A DNA stretch of 46,989 nucleotides from Mycobacterium sp. (GCA_025965975.1 JAOPVX010000217.1:1-46989), one strand, 5' to 3'. Positions 1-7,380 are shown, counted from the stretch's first letter. Notes: generated by a model not told the origin, from the letters alone. Program-made: numbers and translations.

Positions 1-235
1 TGGTGCGGGCGTTGCGCCGCTTCAGCGCGCGACGCTCGTCTTCGCTCATGCCACCCCACACGCCTGCGTCCTGGCCGGAGTCCAACGCCCAGGTGAGGCA
101 GTCGGTGGTCACCGGACAGCGATTACAGACAAGCCTCGCGTCAGCAATCTGCGCGAGCGCCGGCCCACTGTTTCCCACCGGGAAGAACAGTTCCGGATCC
201 TCGTCGCGACACACCGCCTTGTGGCGCCAATCCAT
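1..235 (-). CDS. whiB1: WhiB1 iron-sulfur transcription regulator (3' end cut by window edge)
   Basis: WhiB proteins bind a [4Fe-4S] cluster and act with the primary sigma factor; WhiB1 is an essential, nitric-oxide-sensitive member in mycobacteria. The visible 78 residues begin MDWRHKAVCR. They hold the four cluster cysteines (C9, C37, C40, C46, with the CxxCxxxxxC spacing) and the GVWGG turn at 58-62, followed by a basic stretch (KRRNART). Only the last few residues lie outside the window. The start ATG at 235 has a good Shine-Dalgarno (AAGGAGA, 8 nt upstream). The WhiB1-type N-terminus and the neighbouring diacylglycerol-kinase-like gene support WhiB1 over other WhiB paralogues. Confidence 0.93.
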   Translation of the reverse strand, partial: MDWRHKAVCRDEDPELFFPVGNSGPALAQIADARLVCNRCPVTTDCLTWALDSGQDAGVWGGMSEDERRALKRRNART

Positions 236-322
236 GGGTCTAATCTCCTTACTGTGTGCGCAGCACGGCGCACGAGCTCTTCTTCGGCTGTTAACGCGTG
301 CACACTATATGTTTCTGCACTG

Positions 323-391
323 TTGCTTCCGATGCTTTCACAGGCTGAACAGATGTCAATACTCGCGAGTTAACAAGTGGGTAATCTCACT
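323..391 (-). promoter_or_regulatory. whiB1 promoter with CRP-like site
   Basis: On the minus strand a CRP-type half-palindrome, AGTGAGATTACCCACT, occupies 376-391. A consensus -35 TTGACA follows at 354-359, and the -10 region near 331-338 is poor. If the -35 is used, transcription starts near 323 and the CRP-like site is centred about 60 bp upstream. This resembles the arrangement I recall for the cAMP-CRP (Rv3676) site of M. tuberculosis whiB1, which is nearly identical in sequence. The site is seen; its use is inferred. The predicted 5' leader is about 88 nt. Confidence 0.55.
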
Positions 392-472
392 AACGAGGCC
401 TGTTCCTAGACCCCTCACCCGTTTGTACTACACTAAACAGGCCTGCGCCCTAAATTTGCCAAGTGGATGCGA

Positions 473-1438
473 TTAATGCAGGTCAGAGGGGCTGTCTACG
501 GGTGGCGCGACGACGCCCAGCGCATCCGGAACCGCTGTGAACGTCATCGCGTCGCGCTGACCCACGAAGTCACCATCGATCTGACACGCCACCGGCGTGT
601 CGCTCGTCACCCGCAGCCACGCCAAGTCGTCGTCGCGGATCAGATGCTTGGCCCTGATGTCCGGCCTCCTAGACAACATCCGTCTCACCAGCCCCAAATT
701 GGCCCAGACGTTCATGCTGGTTGTCGCGAACACGCCGAGGCCGGTCTCGAACGTGGTGGTGGGGTTCGTCCACACGGGCCTGCCGTTGGCATACGTCCAC
801 GGACTGGAGTTCGACACGAACGCGAAATGGACACCGGAAACGGGCTCGCGGTCGGGTAGGTGCAGCGTCATCGACGGCTCCCTGCGGGCGTTGGCCAGCA
901 TCTGCCGGATCGCGACGCGGATGTAGCGCGAAGCGGTCACCTTGCGGCCTTTGTCGCGCTGGGCCTCGACGGCGGCGACGACGTCACCGTCCACGCCCAT
1001 GCCCGCCGTGAACACACACCAGCGTTCCCCGCAGTCCATCAGCCCGATGCGGCGCCAGGACTTGCGACGCCGGTAATCCGATAGCAGGTCAACTAGCTGG
1101 TTCGTCGCCTCGGTCGGATCGGGGCTGATGCCAAGCGCGCGGGCGAAGACGTTTGCCGAGCCCCCGGGGACCACCCCGACGGCAGGCGCGGACCCAACCA
1201 CACCACCCTCGCCGAGGATCCCGTTGACCACCTCGTTGACCGTGCCGTCGCCGCCGTGCACGATCACCACATCGATACCTTCGCGGGTGGCGTCGCGGGC
1301 GATCTCGATGGCGTGGCCGCGGTGATCGGTGTGCGCGACCGCTAGCTTGACCCGGCTCTCCAGTGCGTGGGCGAGCAGGTCGCGCCCCGCGGGAGTGGTC
1401 GACGTCGCGTTGGGGTTCACGATCAGCACGGCGCGCAC
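473..1438 (-). CDS. Diacylglycerol/sphingosine kinase-like lipid kinase
   Basis: A 321-residue protein of the DAGK catalytic family, which phosphorylates lipid hydroxyls using ATP. The nucleotide-binding motif GGDGTVNEV is at residues 62-70, the second conserved block PGGSANVFAR at 91-100, and the C-terminal beta-sandwich domain follows. No signal peptide or membrane segment is evident, so it is probably a peripheral cytoplasmic enzyme. The start is GTG at 1438, giving MRAVLIVNPN, the usual family N-terminus. It diverges from the membrane-protein gene at 1489 with only 50 bp between. It corresponds to M. tuberculosis Rv3218. Its exact lipid substrate cannot be told from sequence. Confidence 0.88.
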   Translation of the reverse strand: MRAVLIVNPNATSTTPAGRDLLAHALESRVKLAVAHTDHRGHAIEIARDATREGIDVVIVHGGDGTVNEVVNGILGEGGVVGSAPAVGVVPGGSANVFARALGISPDPTEATNQLVDLLSDYRRRKSWRRIGLMDCGERWCVFTAGMGVDGDVVAAVEAQRDKGRKVTASRYIRVAIRQMLANARREPSMTLHLPDREPVSGVHFAFVSNSSPWTYANGRPVWTNPTTTFETGLGVFATTSMNVWANLGLVRRMLSRRPDIRAKHLIRDDDLAWLRVTSDTPVACQIDGDFVGQRDAMTFTAVPDALGVVAPPVDSPSDLH

Positions 1439-1488
1439 GGAGTCCGAGCCTATCTAAAGAGTCCAGCCGAACCTCTACGCTCGACGTC

Positions 1489-1929
1489 GTGACCGTTCCC
1501 TCACCGACAACCGTGCGCCAGGCCGCCGTGCTGGTCGCCCTCGAGGGCGTCGCCGGACTGGTGGCTGCGGTGGCGTTCGTGATACGCGGGCTGGCAGGCG
1601 CGAACCAATCGACCGTGAGCGGCTTCGGAAACGCGGCGTGGTTCGCGATCGTGGGCTGCGGCGTGCTGGCTGCGGGGTGGGCGCTGTGGACCGGTAGGCG
1701 GTGGGGCCGCGGCGTTGCGGTGTTCACACAACTGCTGTTACTCCCCGTGAGCTGGTATATCGCCGTCGGATCGCACCAGTGGCTCTACGGCATACCCATC
1801 GCAGTGGTCGCGCTGGTGACGTTGGTGCTGCTGTTCAGCCCGTCCGCGCTGCGGTGGCTGGGGGTTCAGGATTCTCGGGATTCTCGGGATTCGGCCAATG
1901 CCGACAATTCCGGGCCCGACACCCGGTAG
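1489..1929 (+). CDS. Conserved integral membrane protein (Rv3217c-like)
   Basis: A 146-residue protein with four hydrophobic segments (about residues 10-32, 42-62, 70-90 and 95-115) and no catalytic motif. It matches the position of the mycobacterial membrane protein Rv3217c. The GTG start at 1489 lies 7 nt after TACGCT (1476-1481), a TAnnnT -10 box, so the message is probably leaderless. The C-terminus beyond the last membrane segment (DSRDSRDS...) is encoded by a 9-bp tandem repeat that also encodes the end of the opposite-strand acetyltransferase. Function unknown. Confidence 0.8.
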   Translation: MTVPSPTTVRQAAVLVALEGVAGLVAAVAFVIRGLAGANQSTVSGFGNAAWFAIVGCGVLAAGWALWTGRRWGRGVAVFTQLLLLPVSWYIAVGSHQWLYGIPIAVVALVTLVLLFSPSALRWLGVQDSRDSRDSANADNSGPDTR

Positions 1930-2363
1930 GTGATCCACTCGGTCTGCGGGCGCCCGCCGACGGCGTCGTAGAGCGCGATCGCGTTGGTGTTCCAGTCGAG
2001 CACCGCCCACGAGAGACGGGTGTATCCGACCTCGACGCATTCTGAGGCCAATGTGGCCAGCATCTTGCGGGCCAGTCCGCGGCGACGGAACTGCGGGCGC
2101 ACGTACAGATCCTCCAGGTAGATGCCCGCGACGCCGTCCCAGGTGGAAAAGTTGCGGAACCACAGCGCGCCCGCCGCGGCCTGGCCGTCCACTTCCGCGA
2201 TGTGCCCGAACACTGTCGGATGGTCGCCGAAAAGCGCTTCGCGCAACTGGTTTTCGCCGACCGTGCAGTCCGCGCCTGCCCGCTCGAACTCGGCCAGTTC
2301 GTGAACCATCGCGGTCAGTTCGGTCTCATCGCCCGGCTGGGCCTGGCGGATGATCTCGGTCAT
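1866..2363 (-). CDS. GNAT acetyltransferase, SSAT-like
   Basis: A 165-residue GNAT-fold N-acetyltransferase using acetyl-CoA. Motif A is YVRPQFRRRGLARKML (about 87-102), preceded by GIYLEDLY and followed by AVLDWN. That combination is typical of the spermidine/spermine and diamine acetyltransferase branch, so a small polyamine-like or amino-acid-like substrate is plausible. The start ATG at 2363 overlaps the entC stop as ATGA, which suggests translational coupling. It is the last gene of the gpm2-like / entC / GNAT operon. Its C-terminus (ESRESRES) overlaps the opposite membrane-protein gene by 64 bp. Confidence 0.87.
   Translation of the reverse strand: MTEIIRQAQPGDETELTAMVHELAEFERAGADCTVGENQLREALFGDHPTVFGHIAEVDGQAAAGALWFRNFSTWDGVAGIYLEDLYVRPQFRRRGLARKMLATLASECVEVGYTRLSWAVLDWNTNAIALYDAVGGRPQTEWITYRVSGPELSALAESRESRES
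1871..1894. repeat. 9-bp microsatellite in antisense gene overlap
   Basis: ATTCTCGGG is repeated at 1871-1879 and 1880-1888 with a partial third copy. Being a multiple of three it keeps both reading frames open, adding DSR units to the plus-strand protein and ESR units to the minus-strand protein. Confidence 0.8.
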
Positions 2364-3469
2364 GGCTGGACTCCCAGGGCCGACAGGATCGTGTTGAATT
2401 TCGTTGTGGTTTCGGTGACTTCGTCGTCGGGATCGGATTCGGCGACGATGCCGCCGCCCGAGTGGGCGTCGGCGGTGCGGCGATCGGCCGACAGCTGAGC
2501 GCAACGGATCGACACCACCCACCGGCCGTCGCCGCGCTGGTCGCACCAGCCGATCGCGCCTGCGTAGAAGCCGCGGTCGCCCTCCAGCTCGTTGATCAGT
2601 TCGGCCGCCGCCGCGGCGGGAACGCCGCCCACCGCAGGTGTCGGGTGCAGGGCGACCGCCAAATCCAATGCGGTGGTGGATGTTTCACGCAGTCTCCCGG
2701 TGATGGGCGTGTACAGGTGCCACACCGCCGTGGTCTTGCTCAGCTGCGGTTCCTGCCCGATCTGCAGATCGACACACAACGGGTCAAGTGCCTCGCGCAT
2801 CGCGTCGACCACCAATTGGTGTTCGTGGCGGTTCTTGGCCGATGCGGCGAGGGCGGCGCCGCTTGCCTCGTCGGCGTCGGGGTCCGCCAACCGCGGCGCC
2901 GATCCCGCAAACGGGCGGCAGGTCACCTGATCGCCGCGCCGCGCGACGAGGAGCTCAGGGCTCGCGCCGATCAGCGCGGTGCCGGAATACCCGCCGCCAG
3001 CGGCCGTGAGGTCGGCCAGATACACGTTGGCCGCGGCATCGTCGGCAACGAGTCGATGCACGATGCTGCGGGCATCCAGCGGGCCCGCTGCCGCCAACCG
3101 CAACGCACGGGCCAGCACCACCTTGTGCAGGCCGCTGGCCGGATCCTGCAGCCGGCGCAATGCCGCGCCGATGCGCGCGCGGTGCTCCTCGGGATCGGGA
3201 ATCGTCTGGGTGATCCGCACGGTCGGTAGCTCGCGAAGCGGCCAGTCGGGCAGCGTGTCGGTGAACTGCACCTCCTGCGGACGGATCAGGGCCGCCGGTT
3301 TGGAGATGTCAAAAGGCAAGGCGCCCAAGATGATTGGGGTACTGTGGGATGCCAGCGCGGCCCGTGCGTCGGCCAGCCGGGGGAACGCGGTGTGCACACC
3401 CTCGGCGACCACCGCGCCGCCGCGCCCTGCGAGCACGAAGGCCGGTTCGCGCGTCACGGCGGTAGGCAC
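2360..3469 (-). CDS. entC: Isochorismate synthase EntC
   Basis: Chorismate-utilising enzyme converting chorismate to isochorismate, the branch point to menaquinone or salicylate-type siderophores. The C-terminal chorismate-binding domain is intact: HKVVLARA (about 120), PFAGSAPR, AKNRHEHQLVVD, LHPTPAVGG, the E..RGFYAG block, SIRCA, and the closing GGGIVAESDPDDE before the final helix. The length of about 369 residues matches M. tuberculosis Rv3215 (372). The start is uncertain: GTG at 3469 gives the better length, while GTG at 3457 overlaps the upstream stop as GTGA. The stop overlaps the GNAT start as ATGA. It is the middle gene of a three-gene operon. Confidence 0.9.
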   Translation of the reverse strand: MPTAVTREPAFVLAGRGGAVVAEGVHTAFPRLADARAALASHSTPIILGALPFDISKPAALIRPQEVQFTDTLPDWPLRELPTVRITQTIPDPEEHRARIGAALRRLQDPASGLHKVVLARALRLAAAGPLDARSIVHRLVADDAAANVYLADLTAAGGGYSGTALIGASPELLVARRGDQVTCRPFAGSAPRLADPDADEASGAALAASAKNRHEHQLVVDAMREALDPLCVDLQIGQEPQLSKTTAVWHLYTPITGRLRETSTTALDLAVALHPTPAVGGVPAAAAAELINELEGDRGFYAGAIGWCDQRGDGRWVVSIRCAQLSADRRTADAHSGGGIVAESDPDDEVTETTTKFNTILSALGVQP

Positions 3470-4065
3470 GGATGGCGGTGACCCGTGAGGCCAAGCGCGC
3501 TGATCTGGCGCACTCCGTGTTCGAAGCCGCACACCGCGATCGCTGCGGCCACCATCGCGAACCTGATCCCCTCGGACACGTCCAGCTCGACCCAGCGCGT
3601 CACCACAGCGCGCGAGAAGTGTCCGTGCCCGACGAACAGCACGTCGCGGGACTCCATGTGCTCCAACGCGTGCGCGATCGCCCGGTCGGCCCGGTCGCTG
3701 ACCTGCTGCGGGCTTTCCCCGCCAGGGCAGCCGTGCGTCCACACCAGCCAGTCGGGCACCTTCTGCCGGATCTCCGCGGTGGTCAGGCCCTCGTACTCGC
3801 CGTAATCCCATTCGGCCAGAAGGGGAGACACCTCGTCGACTTTTAAGCCGGCCAGTTCGGCGGTGACCTGCGCACGCCGCCGCGGGCTCGAGACCACCAA
3901 CGGGTTGTCGAGGCTGAGCACCGAGAGCGCGTCGGCGGCCAGCCTGGCCTGCTCTCGCCCCGTATCGGTCAGATCTAGTTCGGCCCGGCCGGTGTGCCGG
4001 CCGGACTTCGACCACTCGGTCTCGCCATGACGAAGAAGTAGCAGCCGGTGCTGCAGAAGGCCCAC
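3454..4065 (-). CDS. gpm2: Histidine phosphatase superfamily protein (Rv3214/Gpm2-like)
   Basis: A 203-residue phosphoglycerate-mutase-like protein. The phospho-histidine motif LRHGETEW is at residues 11-18, with H13 as nucleophile; the second RHG-family histidine sits in FVGHGHFSR. The M. tuberculosis homologue Rv3214 was annotated as a mutase but shown to behave as an acid phosphatase, so phosphatase activity is the better guess. The start GTG at 4065 gives VGLLQHRLLLLRHGE, aligned with the known protein and of identical length. It is the first gene of the operon with entC and the acetyltransferase, and diverges from the ParA-like gene. Confidence 0.88.
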   Translation of the reverse strand: MGLLQHRLLLLRHGETEWSKSGRHTGRAELDLTDTGREQARLAADALSVLSLDNPLVVSSPRRRAQVTAELAGLKVDEVSPLLAEWDYGEYEGLTTAEIRQKVPDWLVWTHGCPGGESPQQVSDRADRAIAHALEHMESRDVLFVGHGHFSRAVVTRWVELDVSEGIRFAMVAAAIAVCGFEHGVRQISALGLTGHRHPCLPP

Positions 4066-4116
4066 GAAGAGAGATTGTGCCGCACGTCCCGTCGCTGCGG
4101 AGGTACCCGTGCAACG

Positions 4117-4920
4117 ATGAACACCGTGACGCGGGTACTTGCGGTCGCCAATCAAAAGGGTGGGGTTGCCAAAACGACGACGGTCGCGTCCTTGGGAGCG
4201 GCAATGGAGGAGAAGGGCCGACGGGTGCTGCTCGTCGACCTGGACCCACAAGGATGTTTGACGTTTTCGCTTGGCCAGGATCCCGACAAGCTGGCCGTGT
4301 CGATCCACGACGTGCTGCTGGGAGAGGTGGAGCCGGACGCGGCGCTGGTCGAAACGTCGGAGGGGATGACGCTGCTGGCGGCCAACATCGACCTGGCCGG
4401 CGCCGAGGCGATGTTGTTGATGCGGGCAGGTCGCGAGTATGCGCTCAAGCGTGCGCTGGCCAAGGTCAGCGGCAACTACGACGTGGTGATCATCGACTGC
4501 CCGCCGTCGCTCGGCGTGCTCACCCTCAACGGGCTGACCGCGGCCGACGACGTGATCGTGCCGCTGCAGTGCGAGACGTTGGCGCACCGCGGTGTCGGCC
4601 AGTTTCTGCGCACGATCACCGACGTGCAGCAGATCACCAATTCGGACTTGAAGCTGCTTGGCGCGCTGCCGACGCTGTACGACTCGCGCACCACCCACAG
4701 CCGCGACGTGCTTCTCGACGTCGCCGACCGGTATGACCTGCCGGTGCTCGCTCCGCCGATCCCGCGCACCGTGCGGTTCGCCGAGGCCAGCGCGTCCGGG
4801 GCGTCGGTGCTGGCCGGCCGGAAGAACAAGGGCGCCCATGCCTACCGCGAACTGGCCAACGCGCTGCTCAAGCACTGGAAGACCGGCAAGCCGCTTGCCA
4901 CCTTCACGCCCGACGTCTAA
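4117..4920 (+). CDS. ParA/Soj-like ATPase
   Basis: A 267-residue deviant-Walker-A ATPase. The P-loop is KGGVAKTTT (14-22) with the signature lysine K14, Walker A' is DLDPQG (41-46), and Walker B is VVIIDCPPS. It carries the full ParA/MinD core and no N-terminal DNA-binding extension. It is an orphan copy without ParB beside it and matches M. tuberculosis Rv3213c, so cargo positioning or a regulatory role is as likely as chromosome partition. The ATG start at 4117 follows a GGAGG about 14 nt upstream. In M. tuberculosis the next gene is the Rv3212 homologue; here about 2.5 kb of other genes intervene. Confidence 0.9.
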   Translation: MNTVTRVLAVANQKGGVAKTTTVASLGAAMEEKGRRVLLVDLDPQGCLTFSLGQDPDKLAVSIHDVLLGEVEPDAALVETSEGMTLLAANIDLAGAEAMLLMRAGREYALKRALAKVSGNYDVVIIDCPPSLGVLTLNGLTAADDVIVPLQCETLAHRGVGQFLRTITDVQQITNSDLKLLGALPTLYDSRTTHSRDVLLDVADRYDLPVLAPPIPRTVRFAEASASGASVLAGRKNKGAHAYRELANALLKHWKTGKPLATFTPDV

Positions 4921-4928
4921 TCCATCGC

Positions 4929-4982
4929 GCTTGATCGCCGACGCTCGCGGGGGCTTCGAGGCGGCTTGATCGCCGACGCTCG
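4929..4982. repeat. 19-bp direct repeat pair downstream of the ParA gene
   Basis: GCTTGATCGCCGACGCTCG occurs at 4929-4947 and again at 4964-4982, a 35-bp period. It sits at the left edge of the accessory insertion (4.9-7.4 kb). The rest of 4921-5155 shows no gene; the promoter of the following SDR gene must lie there but is not obvious. Confidence 0.85.
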
Positions 4983-5155
4983 TGGCGGCGTCGAACACTC
5001 CGCTGAGTGGGCCACCGATCTCGGCTGCTTCGCGCCCCGCTGATTCGGCCACCGATGAATCCAGGACGTGCCGCGTATCTGAGGTAGTGCGGACATTCAG
5101 CCGCCCCGGCATTCATGGCCGGAGCCATCACTTGAGAAGAAATGAGATCGTCAGC

Positions 5156-5908
5156 ATGGCGACAATCGCGGGCAAATCAGTTCTGGTTACCGGAGGCAAT
5201 CGCGGCATCGGACGCGCGCTGGTTGGGGAAGCCGTCAGGAGAGGCGCGAAACGCGTGTACGTCGGTACGCGCAAACCCCTGGCCAACTCGGATGCGCGCG
5301 TGACACCTCTGTCACTCGACGTGACGAACGCGGCCCAGATCCAGCGAGCAGTCGGCGAGGTCGGAACCCTCGACGTCCTGATCAACAACGCCGGCATCGC
5401 GCTCTACGACGACTTGAGCGATCGGGCGACGCTCGAACGACACCTCGCCGTCAACTTGTTCGGCACGTACAGCGTTATCCAGGCATTTCTGCCGTTGCTG
5501 AGTAGTGCACGGGGGGCCGTCGTCAACAACCTTTCGGTAAACGCCCTTGCTCCCTTGCCGCTCATCCCGGCCTATTCGATTTCGAAGGCCGCCGCGTTCT
5601 CGCTGACGCAGTCGCTGCGCACACTGCTGGCCGAGCGGGGCGTGACTGTTCACGCCGTCCTGACCGGAATCGTGGATACCGACATGACAAGAGGCCTTGA
5701 CGCACCGAAGGCTTCTCCGGAGTCCGTCGCGCGAGCCATCTTCGACGGAGTGGAGAACGACGAAGAGGACATTTTCCCCGATGCGATGTCGGCATCCATG
5801 GCGGAAGGCTGGCGCAGCGGCCCGGCCAAGGCACTCGAGCGGCAGTACGCGGCGCTCGCAGCGGCCGAACGCGTCAAGTCGCAAGCCAAGGTTGGGAACT
5901 TGGGTTAG
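5156..5908 (+). CDS. Short-chain dehydrogenase/reductase (classical SDR)
   Basis: A 250-residue NAD(P)-dependent oxidoreductase. The cofactor motif TGGNRGIG is at 12-19, NNAG at 77-80, catalytic S127, and YxxxK as Y140/K144; all core residues are present. The start ATG is at 5156. It is convergent with the metallo-hydrolase gene, overlapping it by 4 bp. It belongs to the accessory insertion that separates two genes adjacent in M. tuberculosis, and the MerR regulator 1 kb away may control it. The substrate cannot be deduced. Confidence 0.88.
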   Translation: MATIAGKSVLVTGGNRGIGRALVGEAVRRGAKRVYVGTRKPLANSDARVTPLSLDVTNAAQIQRAVGEVGTLDVLINNAGIALYDDLSDRATLERHLAVNLFGTYSVIQAFLPLLSSARGAVVNNLSVNALAPLPLIPAYSISKAAAFSLTQSLRTLLAERGVTVHAVLTGIVDTDMTRGLDAPKASPESVARAIFDGVENDEEDIFPDAMSASMAEGWRSGPAKALERQYAALAAAERVKSQAKVGNLG

Positions 5909-6897
5909 CGACGCCGCCGCGGAGTCAGGGCATCTGAATCAATCTGACCGGCCCGCAGCCGATTTGCGGCGTTGTGATCGTGTGTCGGTATCACCGCCAC
6001 CCGGTCCTTGATCGCGTGAAGCCGGTGCAGGGTCCGAAAGGTCTCCGCTCGGTCTTCGTCGGCGAGTCCTCCTGGATAGCTCGACTTCTGGCGGATGGAT
6101 TCGATTTGGTATGTGTGCCATGCCGCGTCGCCCGCGAGCAGTACGTAGCCGCCACAAGTGTGCAGCAGCCCGCCGACACTGCCTGGCGTGTGGCCTGCGA
6201 GGTCGACGAGGACAACCGAACCGTCGCCGAAGAGGTCGTGACTGCGCGTGAAGGTCAGGACCGGCGGACCGTCAAGGTCATACTCGATCGTTGCGCGACC
6301 CGCAAGCGAGTCGCGAACTCCTCCGACCGGCGCGACGGATCCTGTTGTGACCCAATCGCGTTCGGTCCGGTGCAGATATACCGGCAGTCCTGGCAGGTCA
6401 AGCAGTCCGCACACGTGGTCCCAATGGGCGTGCGTCGGCAGGGCGAAATCGATGTCGGCACTGGCGTATTCCTGTTCGGCGAGTGTGGATACCGTGGGGA
6501 CGACATCGGCCGCGGGTCGCACCGCCGCTCTCAGCACGGCGGGAAGTTGCGCGACCGCCCGCACTCCAACATTGACGCAAACGCCCGGATCCACGATGAA
6601 CGTTGCCGTGGGATGGGTCACCACGAAGGACGCGAGTGAGTTCTCGATCCGTCGTGGGTGCCGACGACCCTGCACGATCAATGCCGTTGGTACCGAGCGT
6701 GGCACCTGTCTCAGAGGGTGAACCGACACTGTCGATGTGGCCTTCGGAAATCCGGCGTCCTCCAACGAAGCGAGGAAACGGACGTCGGCTCGGCGTGGGT
6801 GAAGAACGCCAGCACCGAGACCGATGAGGGCGCCGCAGCAGGCGGCGAGGGATGGGGACCTGACGTCTCTTGACATGTGGCGGATGGGTCTTGACAT
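5905..6897 (-). CDS. Metallo-beta-lactamase-fold hydrolase
   Basis: A 330-residue MBL-fold protein with a complete dizinc set: THAHWDH (H156, H158, D160, H161), H236 in AGHTPGS, D257 in LLAGDAAW and H306 in IPTHDHN. This fits lactonases, glyoxalase-II-like enzymes and similar hydrolases. An N-terminal 60 residues with a short hydrophobic stretch (SLAACCGALIGLGAGVL) could be a signal or membrane anchor. A 21-bp tandem duplication covers the N-terminus, so ATG occurs at 6897 and again at 6876; either may be the start. It diverges from merR, with the palindromic operator between them. Confidence 0.85.
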   Translation of the reverse strand: MSRPIRHMSRDVRSPSLAACCGALIGLGAGVLHPRRADVRFLASLEDAGFPKATSTVSVHPLRQVPRSVPTALIVQGRRHPRRIENSLASFVVTHPTATFIVDPGVCVNVGVRAVAQLPAVLRAAVRPAADVVPTVSTLAEQEYASADIDFALPTHAHWDHVCGLLDLPGLPVYLHRTERDWVTTGSVAPVGGVRDSLAGRATIEYDLDGPPVLTFTRSHDLFGDGSVVLVDLAGHTPGSVGGLLHTCGGYVLLAGDAAWHTYQIESIRQKSSYPGGLADEDRAETFRTLHRLHAIKDRVAVIPTHDHNAANRLRAGQIDSDALTPRRRR

Positions 6898-6909
6898 GTG
6901 GCGGATAGG
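6868..6909. repeat. 21-bp tandem duplication across the hydrolase start
   Basis: Two 21-bp units (6868-6888 and 6889-6909) differ at one base. Each contains TTGACATGTGGCGGAT. On the minus strand the duplication is in frame and gives two ATG codons with MSRPIRHMSR as N-terminus. Confidence 0.92.
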
Positions 6910-6950
6910 CCTTTCGGATGCGGTGTCATCGGGCTGTGTGCCACGCTAGA

Positions 6951-6970
6951 ACTTCAGGTCGACCTGAAGT
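6951..6970. promoter_or_regulatory. Perfect palindrome, likely MerR operator
   Basis: ACTTCAGGTCGACCTGAAGT is a perfect 20-bp inverted repeat centred in the merR/hydrolase divergent promoter, 12 nt upstream of the merR start. On the minus strand it fills most of a 19-bp spacer between TTTACT and TAGCGT, the overlong spacer typical of MerR-activated promoters. On the plus strand TAAAGG (6970-6975) would place a start at or next to the merR GTG. The palindrome is seen; both promoter assignments are inferred. Confidence 0.75.
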
Positions 6971-6982
6971 AAAGGGGAGGAT

Positions 6983-7369
6983 GTGACCGAGAAGGGCCAG
7001 CGGATCGGCGACGCGGCGGCCGCGCTCGCGGTCGCTCCACACGTCTTGCGGCACTGGGAGGATGTTGGGCTGTTGAGGCCCAGCAGGCTCTCGTCGGGAC
7101 ACCGGGCTTACGACGACCAGACACTCGGCCAGGCCCGAATGATCCAGATCTGTCAGCGGGCGGGACTATCCCTTGCCGAAATCAAAGAACTCGGCGCCCG
7201 CGACCGGGGGAACCGGATCGCGCTCATCAAGACCAAACGTGCGCAGATCGCCCAACAGGTCTTGGGCCTTCGGCTCGCTGACAATTTCCTCGCGCACATC
7301 GCTGACTGCGAGCACCCGGTGATTTCCGAGTGTCCGGAGTGCTCGGCGATGACCGGTAAGAATCGATGA
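6983..7369 (+). CDS. MerR-family transcription regulator
   Basis: A 128-residue MerR protein. The N-terminal winged helix RIGDAAAALAVAPHVLRHWEDVGLLRP (in part) and wing residues SSGHRAYDD are typical, followed by the dimerisation helix. The C-terminus carries H105, C109, H111, C117 and C120, arranged DCEHP...CPEC, a plausible metal or redox sensing site though not the SoxR CxxCxC pattern. The start is GTG at 6983; the overlapping ATG at 6981 runs straight into a stop. It probably represses or activates the divergent hydrolase gene and perhaps the SDR through the palindrome just upstream. Confidence 0.87.
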   Translation: MTEKGQRIGDAAAALAVAPHVLRHWEDVGLLRPSRLSSGHRAYDDQTLGQARMIQICQRAGLSLAEIKELGARDRGNRIALIKTKRAQIAQQVLGLRLADNFLAHIADCEHPVISECPECSAMTGKNR

Positions 7370-7380
7370 CCGGTAAGAAT
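7347..7380. repeat. 17-bp perfect tandem duplication over the merR stop
   Basis: CGATGACCGGTAAGAAT occurs at 7347-7363 and 7364-7380. The first copy encodes the last residues of MerR (MTGKN) and the second supplies the TGA stop. It lies at the right edge of the accessory insertion. Confidence 0.93.

Noticed and set aside
2360-4249. One 629-residue minus-strand frame joining entC with upstream sequence
   Set aside because: The upstream half overlaps the phosphatase gene in another frame and has shadow composition; the real entC start is near 3469.
4117-4920. Plasmid or chromosome partition locus with the ParA-like gene
   Set aside because: No ParB gene, no parS-like inverted repeats nearby, and the gene is part of the conserved mycobacterial chromosome order.
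4929-4982. Possible CRISPR repeats
   Set aside because: Only two copies with a 16-bp spacer, no further units and no cas genes.
4904-5131. Small frames in the gap after the ParA-like gene
   Set aside because: Driven by the 19-bp direct repeat, with no ribosome site or motif.
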